64,000 nt of DNA from positions 1,302,001-1,366,000 of the forward strand of contig NZ_AP017560.1 in the NCBI RefSeq assembly GCF_003967015.1. The letters are read 5' to 3'. Within the stretch, counting starts at the first letter, position 1. The number at the start of each line of letters is the position of its first letter. The translations under genes were made by a program, and so were the position numbers. The notes under the pieces were generated by a model that worked only from the letters and a program-made list of their open reading frames with translations, was not told where the DNA came from and did no database searches. This stretch comes from Pseudanabaena sp. ABRG5-3 (GTDB lineage: Bacteria; Cyanobacteriota; Cyanobacteriia; Pseudanabaenales; Pseudanabaenaceae). Positions 9,303-19,372 of this stretch are shown here, piece after piece.

Positions 9303-12300
9303 AGCTATGTCTATAAGGTATGGCAATAATTATTTCGGTAAATCGGTCAGAGTTCAATACATTCGTATTAATAGTCAAGTTTCCCTTATGTTGTTTGACA
9401 ATAATATCATGAGTGAGTGAAAGCCCTAATCCAGTACCCTCTCCTGCGGGTTTAGTCGTAAAAAATGGGTCTAAGACTTTCGATTGAAGCTCTGGGGCAA
9501 TGCCACAGCCATTATCTCTAATCCGAATTTCAACGCGATCGCCAAGATCGTTAGTTGAGAGATGAAGTGTAGGCTGATACTTTGCTACTTGATCGGGATC
9601 AGTCTTAAGCTGATTTTGGCAGAAGCGCATCGCATCACAAGCATTATCAATAATATTAATAAAGGCGCGGCTCATAGATACTGTCACCACATCAACTAAG
9701 TCTAGCCCAGTATCATAGGCAGTTTGAATCGTCATATTAAAGCCACTATCCTTAGTTTTTTTGCTGTGATATACCAGTTTTAATGACTTCTCAAGTAAGG
9801 CATTAATTTGGGTTGGCTGAAAGTTAACCTGTCCACCATCAGTACGAGTATGTTGCATCATGCTTTCGATGATATTCTCAGCTCTTTGACTATGGGCAAG
9901 AATTGTGATGTCATTTTCTTGGAGATCGGCGATCAATTCTTGGATCAGATCTGATGTATCTGCATCTAAGGCAGGAAGTAATGGCTGTATGATTTCTAGT
10001 AGTTCTTGATTAAGTTCGATGGAACTTCTTGCATAATTTAAGACAAAGTTGAGGGGGTTACGCAGTTCGTGAGCAATACCTGCGGTAAGTGTCCCAAGGG
10101 AAGCAAGCTTTTCTTGGGCGATAATTTGTTGCTGAGCCGCCTTGAGATCAGCAGTGCGTTGTTCAACTTTCTGCTCCAAGGTTTGAGAATAGTCCGCAAG
10201 TTTGCTATTAGCTGTTTCTAAGTATGCGTAAAGTTGAGCATTTTGGATCGAAATCGCTGCTTGTGAACAGAGGAAATTTAGTACCTCAAGGCGATCGCGC
10301 GTAAATGCTCCCACGGTCAGATTATTCTCCAGATATAAAATCCCCAGCAGTTTGCCTTGCTGCAAAATAGGACTGCAAAGGATACTTTTTGATTGATTTT
10401 GCTGGATATAGAGATCATTTGCCCATTGAGATTTTTGGGCATTGACTAAGACGGCTGGATACAAACTTCGTTTGACTTTATTCAGAACGCTCATTGCCAT
10501 ATCTTGACTTAGCTCTGGAGATATCGGTGGGCTAAAGACTTGAGGTTGTTGTCCTGATTCTATTCTTGCCGCAATCTGCAACTCCTTTTCTACTTGCAGC
10601 AACAAAATACATTTATCTGCTCCAGCATTAGCAATGATAATTGTGAGTAGGGTTTCCAAAAGCTTACTGAGTTCAATTTCTCCAGAGATCGCTTGCGAAG
10701 CTTTGAGAAGAGTTGCGAGATCGAGGGATTCGGAGCCACTAATAGAAAAATTGCTGGCAAGGGGCTTAGAAAAAGGAGACGTTTTTTTCTGGGGAATAGG
10801 AATTAAAAATTGTGAATAAAGCTTTTCTAAATCAGCGACCTTAGCAGTTGCGCCCCAACGACCATAGCAATAATAGGCTTCCATCATATAAACTTGTCCC
10901 ATTTTTTCATTTCCCCTTGCAAGGTAGAACCTAGCAGCAAGCTCGTTGGCAATAGCTTCATCCTGAATAAAACCGTTTGCCTTAGCTTCAGCGATCACCC
11001 GATCATAAAATTCAGATGCTTGGCTCGATTTTTTCAACACTCGTAGACGCTCAGCTTCCACTAGTAAAAGCTTGTGCTTAAAATTCATCGGAGCTGATTT
11101 TGCTAATATAGAAAGATGTTTGCAGTCCTTCTTTACTTTTGATAGACAGGCTTTTTTTTCTCTTGTAGTTAGATCGTTATATTGCGCCAATCGTATTAAC
11201 GCATCATAAAAATAGAAGACATACTGAGCAAACGTTCCATTAATTACATCCATTCCTGTCTCAATGATTGCAATCTGCTCCATAGCGAATGGATAACGAT
11301 GAAATAAGAAAGATAAGAATAATTTTGTAAAGCTGGTATAAATCTGTAGTGGTCGATCTTCCTCAGAAATTGTAGTTGCGTCAAAAAAACGACCTACTAA
11401 TTCACAAATGTCGCTGTTATTTGTGGTGGTCAGATTGTCTATACATTGGCAATTAAGATCATGGAGGTTTGCCATCAAACGATGTTGGAGTTTCTTAAAA
11501 ACTGGACGATTGGCGATCGCGGCTCGCTGCAAATCTACTAAATTTTTGCCAGCTAAGTAGGACTGAAAAAAGTAGACACATAGGTTATAAGCAGCATATT
11601 CAACATCCCCCACCTCCAGACTCATCTGATAGGCTTCTAATAATATTGGTAAATTATCGCTTAGGGATTCCTTACGATAGGCTATAAAACGACTCCAGAT
11701 AAATAGTGTAGAACCTATGGCGATCTTAGATGAGTTTTGGTGGCATAGGGCGATCGCCACTTTTCCCATAGCATATCCAGCATCGATCCGCCCTAGTTTC
11801 TCGCAAAGTAGATAAGCATAGATCGTATATGCCATCGAAGATTTCGGGATATTGCCATAACGCAAGTATAGAGAAATGCCAATAAATGTAATAAATGGAA
11901 GTATCTCTGGCATACTGGTTTGAGCTGCCGCACCGATGACATTAAAGAGGTTACAGATCACCAATTTGTGAGAATTGGTCATGGCAGGTAATGTCAGTAA
12001 ATCTTTATGAGTTCTGACTGACATCCGATAGACAGTAATCAAAAAGCCGACGATAGTTCTGAGACCAAATAGATTATTGGGAAGAGCAACACCAAATTTG
12101 AGCAAAACTTTACGGGCATATTTGACGGCATCTTGGTAGTGGTTTTGAGCAGTCAAAGCCAGAATTTGGGTTTCATAAAACTTGGCACAGTCCAAATGAT
12201 TTTGGACATTCTGTAACCCGATCTCAATGAGGTTTGACATTTGGGCATAATCACCACAGAGATAGTTGACCTCGGCTGCCAATTGATAGATTTCTAAGCT

Positions 12301-14703
12301 GAGGCTGTACTGCTCTTGCCAGCACTGAGACGACAGAAACTGTAAACCAAAATCGAGATAGTTTATGGCAACGGCATAGGCTGAAGATCTCTTTGCCTTT
12401 TCTGCCGCTAGCAAATTGAGATGAACCATCTGCTCTCTTTCCCTTGAATCATGAATGAGATTAGCTCCGCGATTAAGGTGATTGACTATAGTAAAGATAT
12501 GTAGCTCTCGCTCATCAATAGGTATGTGATCTAGTAGCAACCACCCAACCCGCAAGTGTACTGATTCTTTTTGGGAGTCGGGAATGAGTGAGTAGGCTGC
12601 TTGCTGTACACGATCATGGAGAAAGCTATAAGTACAGGATTGCGAATTTTGCTGCCATAACTCTAAATCTTGTTCGCTACTAAATCCTGACTCCGATTGA
12701 AAAAATTTGTAGTTTTGATCAAGGGGAAGGATCAACCCATCCTTTAAGGCACTCCATAATATTGTTGCTGTCTCTAGTGGCGATCGCTCAGACACGATCG
12801 CCAGTGTATTCAGGTCAAATTGGTTGCCAATACAAGCTCCTAATTTAATTAGTTCTTGAGTCTCGATCGGTAACTTTTGCAATTTCCGTACCATCAACTC
12901 CACCACATTATCGCTGTAGATAAAGGCGATTTGCACAAAATCCCATTGCCAATGGCGTGCTTCCCAGTCAAATGTAATTAGCCCATCCTCATATAGGGTC
13001 TTCAGAAACTGACTAGTAAAGAACGGATTTCCTTGTGTTCTTGGGTATATACATTCGGTCAAAAGTTGAGCTTGCACTAGATCACAGAGCATTGTGTCTG
13101 CTACTAACTGATTAATATCTTTCTCCCGCAAAGGATTGAGGGTGATCACATTCACAGTTGCTCCAGACTTCGCGATCTCCTCCACTGCTAAAACCATTGG
13201 ATGGGCAGCCGCGACTTCATTATCGCGATAGGCTCCCAAAACTAACAGATGCCCTTTGTCCTGCATCAATAGTTTTAACAATTTTAATGATGCTGCATCT
13301 GCCCACTGTAAATCATCTAGAAAAATCACGAGGGGATGATTAGCAATGGTAAATATTTCTACAAAGCTCTGAATTAATCGATTGAAACGATTTTGAGCAG
13401 CATTCCCAGATAGCTCTAAAACTGGAGGTTGAGTACCAATAATGTACTCTAGTTCGGGAATCACCTCGATCAAAACCTGTCCATTTTCACCAAGCACTCC
13501 CAGAATTTGCTTTTTCCAAGCTTGCATTTGCGCGTCGGACTCAGCAAGTAACTGCCCTATCAAATCGCGGAAAGCTTGTACAAATCCGAAAAAAGGAATA
13601 TCCCCCTGAAGCTGATCGTATTTACCCTTAATAAAATATCCGCGCTGTCTGATAATTGGTTTCTGTACTTCGTTGATTACTGCGGTTTTACCAATCCCAG
13701 AAAAGCCCGCAACCAGCATCATTTCGGTATTCCCATTACTCACACGCTCGAAAGCAGAGAGGATATTAGTAACTTCCATCTCTCTACCATATAATTTGTT
13801 AGGAATGAGAAAGCGATCAATATTGTCTTGCTGACCTAGTTCAAACAGTTTATTTGTTCCTTCTCTTAGACATTTTTCCAAATCATTCTTGATTCCTAGG
13901 GCATTTTGATAGCGCTCCTCAGCATTTTTTGCCATCAGCTTATCCACAATATTCGATATAATTTGGGGTACTTCTGGATTTCTCTGATATGCAGGAATTG
14001 GTGATTTTGCTAGATGACAATGCACCAGTTCCATCGGATCGTCAGAGACAAAGGGCAACTCTCCTGTCAATAGTTCGTAAAGTGTTACTCCAAGGGAATA
14101 AAAGTCACTACGGTAATCAATAAAGCGATTCATTCGCCCAGTTTGCTCGGGTGAGATGTAAGGCAATGTCTCCTCACGATTATGCGTACTCTGAATCTCT
14201 TGTTTTTCGTTGATGAGTAATGAGGCGCTACTAAAATCTATCAGTTTGACTTGTTTAGTATCAGGATTGATCAGAATGTTATCTGGCTTAATATTTTTAT
14301 GAATGATTTGATATTTATAGAGTCCATCTAATGCTTCGGTTATTTGTATAGCAGTCTTGAGAAAGCCATTCAACATTCGAGATGTGTTGACAAATGGACT
14401 CTCTCGTTTCAATAATTCTCGTAGGGAAATACCACCGAAGTCTTCCATGACGATCGCATAGACATTTTTATAGGGTTCTAGCGCCAACATTTTGACGATG
14501 TTGGGCAGATCGATATTTTGGGCGATCTTATACTGGTTGCGGAAGTTAACTAGTTCCTTGAATTGAGGTAAAGGATTTCGTAAGAGTTTAATTACAACTG
14601 GATAGTTGTCACTATCACGAACTCCCCGATATATCAAAGACCGTGAACCTACATAGATTTGCTCTAAGATTTCATAACCTAGTAGGTGAGGAATATTATT
14701 CAT
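9301..14703 (-). CDS. Giant hybrid: Ser/Thr kinase-like, AAA ATPase, GAF, histidine kinase
   Basis: 1800 residues. Order: protein-kinase-like domain (about 1-275), an ATPase module of the AAA_16/predictor type (Walker A GFSGIGKT near 330, LVIFLDDLQWADAASL), a long helical TPR-like region (about 700-1270), a GAF domain (about 1330-1480, LLEILYLENNL-type core), a coiled coil, and a histidine kinase (LGTLTAGIAHELRNP, GNGCGIAPE-like N/G1 box, GEGTGLGLSL). The family is common in filamentous cyanobacteria and fungi-like hybrid kinases. The catalytic loop of the kinase domain reads IIHKNIKPDN (HKN, N137) instead of HxD, so its phosphotransfer is doubtful. It likely senses a small molecule through GAF and signals through the histidine kinase to an unlinked regulator. 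Confidence 0.9.
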   Translation of the reverse strand: MNNIPHLLGYEILEQIYVGSRSLIYRGVRDSDNYPVVIKLLRNPLPQFKELVNFRNQYKIAQNIDLPNIVKMLALEPYKNVYAIVMEDFGGISLRELLKRESPFVNTSRMLNGFLKTAIQITEALDGLYKYQIIHKNIKPDNILINPDTKQVKLIDFSSASLLINEKQEIQSTHNREETLPYISPEQTGRMNRFIDYRSDFYSLGVTLYELLTGELPFVSDDPMELVHCHLAKSPIPAYQRNPEVPQIISNIVDKLMAKNAEERYQNALGIKNDLEKCLREGTNKLFELGQQDNIDRFLIPNKLYGREMEVTNILSAFERVSNGNTEMMLVAGFSGIGKTAVINEVQKPIIRQRGYFIKGKYDQLQGDIPFFGFVQAFRDLIGQLLAESDAQMQAWKKQILGVLGENGQVLIEVIPELEYIIGTQPPVLELSGNAAQNRFNRLIQSFVEIFTIANHPLVIFLDDLQWADAASLKLLKLLMQDKGHLLVLGAYRDNEVAAAHPMVLAVEEIAKSGATVNVITLNPLREKDINQLVADTMLCDLVQAQLLTECIYPRTQGNPFFTSQFLKTLYEDGLITFDWEARHWQWDFVQIAFIYSDNVVELMVRKLQKLPIETQELIKLGACIGNQFDLNTLAIVSERSPLETATILWSALKDGLILPLDQNYKFFQSESGFSSEQDLELWQQNSQSCTYSFLHDRVQQAAYSLIPDSQKESVHLRVGWLLLDHIPIDERELHIFTIVNHLNRGANLIHDSREREQMVHLNLLAAEKAKRSSAYAVAINYLDFGLQFLSSQCWQEQYSLSLEIYQLAAEVNYLCGDYAQMSNLIEIGLQNVQNHLDCAKFYETQILALTAQNHYQDAVKYARKVLLKFGVALPNNLFGLRTIVGFLITVYRMSVRTHKDLLTLPAMTNSHKLVICNLFNVIGAAAQTSMPEILPFITFIGISLYLRYGNIPKSSMAYTIYAYLLCEKLGRIDAGYAMGKVAIALCHQNSSKIAIGSTLFIWSRFIAYRKESLSDNLPILLEAYQMSLEVGDVEYAAYNLCVYFFQSYLAGKNLVDLQRAAIANRPVFKKLQHRLMANLHDLNCQCIDNLTTTNNSDICELVGRFFDATTISEEDRPLQIYTSFTKLFLSFLFHRYPFAMEQIAIIETGMDVINGTFAQYVFYFYDALIRLAQYNDLTTREKKACLSKVKKDCKHLSILAKSAPMNFKHKLLLVEAERLRVLKKSSQASEFYDRVIAEAKANGFIQDEAIANELAARFYLARGNEKMGQVYMMEAYYCYGRWGATAKVADLEKLYSQFLIPIPQKKTSPFSKPLASNFSISGSESLDLATLLKASQAISGEIELSKLLETLLTIIIANAGADKCILLLQVEKELQIAARIESGQQPQVFSPPISPELSQDMAMSVLNKVKRSLYPAVLVNAQKSQWANDLYIQQNQSKSILCSPILQQGKLLGILYLENNLTVGAFTRDRLEVLNFLCSQAAISIQNAQLYAYLETANSKLADYSQTLEQKVEQRTADLKAAQQQIIAQEKLASLGTLTAGIAHELRNPLNFVLNYARSSIELNQELLEIIQPLLPALDADTSDLIQELIADLQENDITILAHSQRAENIIESMMQHTRTDGGQVNFQPTQINALLEKSLKLVYHSKKTKDSGFNMTIQTAYDTGLDLVDVVTVSMSRAFINIIDNACDAMRFCQNQLKTDPDQVAKYQPTLHLSTNDLGDRVEIRIRDNGCGIAPELQSKVLDPFFTTKPAGEGTGLGLSLTHDIIVKQHKGNLTINTNVLNSDRFTEIIIAIPYRHS

Positions 14704-14759
14704 CTTGCTTCAAAAAATGGATTTTATCCCCCCTCTGTAGAGCTTTGCACTGATATGAA

Positions 14760-14816
14760 ATACAGAGAAGATTTTGAAAGTCTTGCAAAGTAAGGCTTTC
14801 AAAATCTTCTCTGTAT
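14760..14816 (-). terminator. Perfect 21-bp stem hairpin
   Basis: ATACAGAGAAGATTTTGAAAG at 14760-14780 starts a 21-bp arm that pairs exactly with 14796-14816 around a 15-base loop. It follows the stop of the 149-residue gene and precedes the kinase gene on the same strand. Confidence 0.6.
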
Positions 14817-14845
14817 CTCTCTAAAGCGATGATCGCCTGTAAAGC

Positions 14846-15295
14846 TTAAAACTGTTGCTGAAAAATTGTGGGAGCATTGATCCGAAATGGTTCTGCGCCT
14901 AAGGATGTGGGATCAATCCGCCAACGTTCTTCCTGAGTGCTATATTCTGCTAACTTCTGATCGCGTCGATTGTGGAGTAGCACATTAAAGTTCTGTTTTT
15001 GTGCCTCAGTACCTAACTTAAATAGGAAACTAAACCTTGTTAGATAATCCGATGTTGCCCATCTAGTTGTATTGATCTTCACGATCGCTTGTTTTGTTGC
15101 GGGATCAATCGTGATTTTTTCGACCCATCCTTCCTCAAGGCGTTGTGATTTCCACCACAGACTCGGCTCAACTAGCTGTTGCGGAATACTAATATCTTCC
15201 TCGGCGATCACCTCAGAATTAGTAAGCATAATCGGAGCGATCGCGCTAATTGTAATTCCTAAGAGGATATGATGAACAACTGGCTTGGCAACCAT
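14846..15295 (-). CDS. Secreted hypothetical protein
   Basis: 149 residues with an N-terminal hydrophobic segment (HHILLGITISAIAPIML), probably a signal peptide, and no other transmembrane segment. The remainder is a small domain with alternating charged and hydrophobic stretches (WVEKITIDPATKQAIVKINT, FSFLFKLGTEAQKQNF) that I do not recognise. It is separated by hairpins from both neighbours, so it is probably transcribed alone. Confidence 0.65.
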   Translation of the reverse strand: MVAKPVVHHILLGITISAIAPIMLTNSEVIAEEDISIPQQLVEPSLWWKSQRLEEGWVEKITIDPATKQAIVKINTTRWATSDYLTRFSFLFKLGTEAQKQNFNVLLHNRRDQKLAEYSTQEERWRIDPTSLGAEPFRINAPTIFQQQF

Positions 15296-15504
15296 CTTTT
15301 ACCTCAATAATACGTTTCTCAGAATTTACCCAATTATAGCGATTATTATAACTGTCTCCCAAAAGAGAATTGCAACACTTGGCGTTGTATTCTCTTCTAG
15401 GCATAATTCGCGATCGCTATCCAAAAAATTTAGACAAAAATTTTAGATGGGGTGCAACTGGATTTGACTCTACTCTGGGTTAATTAGTTCCCAATATATA
15501 AATT

Positions 15505-15588
15505 GCCGCCTACTATGTAGGCGGCACAGGCTCTGCTTGCTGAACCCTGAGGGATTCAAATAGCGGCGCATTGCGCCGCTATTTGAAT
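15505..15588 (-). terminator. Two hairpins downstream of the 198-residue gene
   Basis: 15505-15525 is GCCGCCTAC-TAT-GTAGGCGGC. 15554-15588 is a perfect 16-bp stem (ATTCAAATAGCGGCGC) with loop ATT whose right arm reaches the stop codon of the gene. Confidence 0.65.
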
Positions 15589-16184
15589 TAATTCAACCGT
15601 TCATTGCCGTGATCTAGAACTTCATAATAAAGGGGTAAATATCCTGACTTGATACCGCCATCTTCCTTGGCTTTGTCCAAATTACCGCTTAGGGTATGGC
15701 TATTGTGAACGCTATAAATTTCGTAGCGATCGCCAATAAATACATAGTCAGCAACATCGGTAAATTCTTCACCCTTGACTAGTTGCCAGCGATCATTGGC
15801 ATAGACAAAGTGATAATCTGCCAAGTCTGGACTAGAGGATGGGCGCTCTACAGCCGCAGAGATTTCGGCTGTGTAGTGGGGGTTTTTGTCGCTGGGTGGA
15901 ATGATTTTACTAGTGACATTGCGATAGAAGCAGCTCTCGTTATAGCAAAAGCGGAGTTTTGCCATTTTATTTTTGATAGATTCAAAGCGATCGATGATTT
16001 GGCTTGAGGAAAGTTCGTTAGCTGACGACACATTTGGCACAAAGGTATTGGCAAAGGTGATGCCAATACAAATTACACAAATCAAAAATATCTGGATAAG
16101 CGATCGCCAATATTTACTGGCTGTTGTGCTGTTTATAAATTGCATATTTATATAACTTAATAATATGCCTTTGATTCTAACCAT
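15588..16184 (-). CDS. Secreted hypothetical protein
   Basis: Up to 198 residues. A second ATG at 16143-16145 (MQFINSTTASKY) would put the hydrophobic segment LIQIFLICVICIGITFA nearer the N-terminus and is a good alternative start; neither start has a strong ribosome binding site. The mature part contains FVYANDRWQLVKGEEF and VADYVFIGDRYEIYSVHN, suggesting a small beta-rich extracytoplasmic domain. Function not recognised. Confidence 0.65.
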   Translation of the reverse strand: MVRIKGILLSYINMQFINSTTASKYWRSLIQIFLICVICIGITFANTFVPNVSSANELSSSQIIDRFESIKNKMAKLRFCYNESCFYRNVTSKIIPPSDKNPHYTAEISAAVERPSSSPDLADYHFVYANDRWQLVKGEEFTDVADYVFIGDRYEIYSVHNSHTLSGNLDKAKEDGGIKSGYLPLYYEVLDHGNERLN

Positions 16185-16223
16185 TTGGGAGATCTTTTAT
16201 CCAAAACATCTCCATAAAAATCT

Positions 16224-16262
16224 AAATAGGTAAGGCGACGCGAAGCGTCGCCTTACCTATTT
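16224..16262. terminator. Perfect 18-bp triloop hairpin
   Basis: AAATAGGTAAGGCGACGC at 16224-16241, loop GAA, then the exact complement at 16245-16262. It lies just beyond the stop of the metalloprotease gene. Confidence 0.7.
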
Positions 16263-16272
16263 AGAACAATAA

Positions 16273-19125
16273 TTATTGAGCTTGTAATTTTGCCTCGATC
16301 GCTTTGGTAATCCGATCACTTGCCTCTTCGAGATGGGCTTTGGTGTAAGTGTCGAGTTTGTCACTGCGATCGCGTAAAACATTGGCAAGGCGATCGCGCA
16401 GTTGGCGGAGTTGATACCATGCTAGGGTTCTAGCATCTTCGGGTGGATTGATCGTGCGGATACCAACGACCAGATCTAAAAAGTTATCGATCTTATCCAT
16501 GCTGAACCGATTGCGTAACGCCAGATTGACCAACAAATTCATATGTTGACGCTGAAGCGATCGGCGCAAACTAGAGATTTGGGTGAGATCATTCGTGGGG
16601 GCAAGAATTTCTGTCCAAATCCCTTGCTGTAAATTCTCAAATAGTTCAGGCAGGGTGAGGGCCTCACCAGCATTGGTTTTGAGTTCTGTATCACGCAATC
16701 TTTGCAAACGATCTGAAGAGAGTAAATCGCTTAAGACAAAAGTTTGTAAGGATAAAATGCGGCGGTGAATTGGATAATCGAGAGAAAACTCATCGGGAGA
16801 ATCGCCCCAATGATTCCAACGTGATGGAGCTAATTTATTGAGTAAATTTGGTGAAAAGGTCAGGGCCTCTGCTGCAAACAGATTTTTTTGAATAGCGGCC
16901 AGTGCTTCTCTCTGTTTAGTCACGGGCAGTGGTTCAAAGGGCAATCTCCCAATGGCATCACCAGAGCGATAACGATTAAAAGCTTGACCACCAACATAGG
17001 GAACTAGTGAATAGAGATTAGCGGCGTAATATCTAAAAACTTGATTGAACGCAGTTTTTGTATCATCAAAACTCGCACCTTGTCCGGGGTAGCGTTTTTC
17101 GATGCGATTCCACATCACCCGCGCATTATCAAACTGCCACTGAGCATAGGTAACTAGATCATTGCTCAAATCGTGGGCTTGGGTAAGGGGATCGAGTCCC
17201 GCAGATTCATCCTCATCAGTGGCATAGGCGAGTTCTGGCTTGGCAGCAAGACTGGCAATTTTGGCTAATTCTTTCAGTTCCCCCGAAGGCACGATCGCAT
17301 TGATGGGAGTATAGCCATAGGCGATCGCCCATTCATCATAGGCTCCGACTTTGCTCGTAAAGAATTCACCTTGCTTTGCTCCCTGTGGGGCTAGGTTTAC
17401 GCCATTGTAGTCCATGACCGAGGCTGACAAACCTCTTTTGCGGGTGATTTCAGGATTATTTAGTTCATCGGGAGAGAGCATCCCACTACCATGAAAATTA
17501 TGCCGTAAACCGAGGGTATGACCGACTTCATGGGCAGTTACTTCACGCACAAATTGGTTGATATATTCCTTCATGCGATCGCTACTGGGCAACACATTAT
17601 CAAAGAGGGATAGAGACATTGCTCCTAATTTAAACTGAGCCACTGCCTCCATGCCATAGCATAGGTCACTGGCACTAGACATAAATAGATTGTCATTGCG
17701 GACTGGAGAATCTGTAGATATGGCGATCGCCTGTTTTTTGAGAATGGCAAGCTTGTCATACTGCAACCGACGAGCATTCATGCCATAACTACATAAATGG
17801 GAATCTCCCGTTAAAAGCGAGAGAAAAGGCATATTTTGCCAATGATTTTGTTGAGCAATATTGCCATAATCCTGTTTGATTGCGCGAATCAAATTACTAT
17901 CGATGATAATATCGGCATCCAAAATTTGACCCGTGAGCGGATTTACCCGTGATGGACCCATCGCAAAGAAGGCATCTACAGAATTAAACCAGCGAATCGT
18001 GTTATAGCGGATATCGGCAGGGTTCCAATCAGCGCGATCGGGCATCTGTTTGACGACGATCGCATCTTTAAATCCAATTTTTTCAAAGGCCCTATTCCAC
18101 ATCAATGCGCCTTCTCTCACGGCCCTCCGATATTCTAGGGGAACTGTATTCTCAATCCAAAAGGTGATCGGCTGTTTTGGTGGAGAAATTGGCTCATTAG
18201 GATTTTGCTTTTCTAGATGCCAACGATTGATATAGCGCACAAAGGGCGTTTTCGCAGATTTCTTGGATAGATCTTGGTAGGCGGTGACAAAATAGCCAAC
18301 ACGCTCATCGGCAAGGCGAGGACGATAGGCATTTTGATAGGGGAGTTGCGAAAAGCTATAGCGAACTTTGAGGGTAAAGGCATTGCTATCAGGTACAGTA
18401 GTGAGGTCGGGAAGGCTGAAGTCTGATTTTGGTAATGTCGTTCCTGTAAAGCCAAATACAGATTCTATTTCAATGTTTTGAGGAAATGTCTGAGCATTGC
18501 TGAGATAGGATTTGCTAGGATCTGCCATAAAAGGCGCACCAAGTCGATTAGATAGCGTTTTATTTAAGTTGGTTAAAGTATCACTCAAGATTAGAGGATC
18601 GATATCAATTAATAGAGATTTGCTTTTAGGATGAATACTATGGATCGGTAGCGATATCAAAATGGAATCGCTAAAGGATTGGCTGAGCGATCGCTCCTGT
18701 GGATCGCCCATTTGTGTACGAAAGTTGGTATTAGGAATGACAAATTGTAAATTGTTCTTCAGTCGCCGAAAGTTGAACATCAAATCATTGAGAGGAATAC
18801 CACGATAAATACCGCGCTCGCCCAGTCCTGATTCAAGGGTCATTACTGCCAAAAAATTGCGATCAAGTTGATCGGGTCTAATTTCTGCTAAGACCTTACC
18901 TGTTTCTAGATGACGGTAAAGAGTGAATAGTCCTTGTAACTTTTCGTGGTCTTTGATAGCTTCATCAAAGGGTTGAAGTTCGGGCTGTCCTTGATTAGGT
19001 GCAGGCACATTCGTGATCTGAGGAACCTGTGCTGCAACGGGAGAAAGTCTTTCGAGTAATGGTTGAAAAATCAGAATAAGTAAAAAACTGAGGCAAATGA
19101 CTATCCAAAATCGAACTTTCTTCAT
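16273..19125 (-). CDS. Zinc-dependent metalloprotease (DUF5117/DUF4953-type)
   Basis: 950 residues. An N-terminal hydrophobic signal (FWIVICLSFLLILIFQPLL) directs export. The catalytic zinc motif is TAHEVGHTLGLRHNF (HExxHxxGxxH, metzincin-like), with SVMDYNGVN downstream as the likely Met-turn. The N-terminal region contains the GLFTLYRHLETGKVLAEIRP and FLAVMTLESGLGERGIYRG stretches typical of the DUF5117/DUF5118 proteins. The C-terminal 250 residues are helical. The physiological substrate is unknown; a periplasmic or extracellular protease is expected. A three-fold 10-bp repeat lies just upstream. Confidence 0.9.
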   Translation of the reverse strand: MKKVRFWIVICLSFLLILIFQPLLERLSPVAAQVPQITNVPAPNQGQPELQPFDEAIKDHEKLQGLFTLYRHLETGKVLAEIRPDQLDRNFLAVMTLESGLGERGIYRGIPLNDLMFNFRRLKNNLQFVIPNTNFRTQMGDPQERSLSQSFSDSILISLPIHSIHPKSKSLLIDIDPLILSDTLTNLNKTLSNRLGAPFMADPSKSYLSNAQTFPQNIEIESVFGFTGTTLPKSDFSLPDLTTVPDSNAFTLKVRYSFSQLPYQNAYRPRLADERVGYFVTAYQDLSKKSAKTPFVRYINRWHLEKQNPNEPISPPKQPITFWIENTVPLEYRRAVREGALMWNRAFEKIGFKDAIVVKQMPDRADWNPADIRYNTIRWFNSVDAFFAMGPSRVNPLTGQILDADIIIDSNLIRAIKQDYGNIAQQNHWQNMPFLSLLTGDSHLCSYGMNARRLQYDKLAILKKQAIAISTDSPVRNDNLFMSSASDLCYGMEAVAQFKLGAMSLSLFDNVLPSSDRMKEYINQFVREVTAHEVGHTLGLRHNFHGSGMLSPDELNNPEITRKRGLSASVMDYNGVNLAPQGAKQGEFFTSKVGAYDEWAIAYGYTPINAIVPSGELKELAKIASLAAKPELAYATDEDESAGLDPLTQAHDLSNDLVTYAQWQFDNARVMWNRIEKRYPGQGASFDDTKTAFNQVFRYYAANLYSLVPYVGGQAFNRYRSGDAIGRLPFEPLPVTKQREALAAIQKNLFAAEALTFSPNLLNKLAPSRWNHWGDSPDEFSLDYPIHRRILSLQTFVLSDLLSSDRLQRLRDTELKTNAGEALTLPELFENLQQGIWTEILAPTNDLTQISSLRRSLQRQHMNLLVNLALRNRFSMDKIDNFLDLVVGIRTINPPEDARTLAWYQLRQLRDRLANVLRDRSDKLDTYTKAHLEEASDRITKAIEAKLQAQ

Positions 19126-19167
19126 TGCAGCGCCTTTAACATGATTTAGTTAAAACAGACTACCCAT

Positions 19168-19197
19168 ATTAATGGCAATTAATGGCAATTAATGGCA
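19168..19197. repeat. Three tandem copies of a 10-bp unit
   Basis: The unit ATTAATGGCA is repeated exactly three times, 43-72 bp upstream of the metalloprotease start. One-turn spacing would suit a regulator site, but this is only an inference. Confidence 0.6.
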
Positions 19198-19254
19198 GTT
19201 AGTTTAAATATATTTATAGATTATTCATTGATGCTACATGGAAGGCTGTAAAGC

Positions 19255-19354
19255 CATCACCCCTAGTCCCTCTCCTGTGGGAGAGGGGAACTAGAAAATA
19301 ATATGGGTTTTGCTCCTCTTCTCCTGCGGGAGAAGGGGGTGGGGGATGAGGGTT
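19255..19354. repeat. Dispersed 100-bp repeat of two G/C-rich hairpins (copy 1)
   Basis: Begins TCACCCCTAGTCCCTCTCC and ends GGGGGATGAGGGTT; contains two inverted pairs (CCCTCTCC with GGAGAGGG-type arms, and CTTCTCC with GGAGAAG). A second copy lies at 62960-63061 inside the kdp operon. The ends are imperfect inverted repeats of each other, as in a small non-autonomous element. Confidence 0.7.
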
Positions 19355-19372
19355 CCACACAACATCAGTTAT

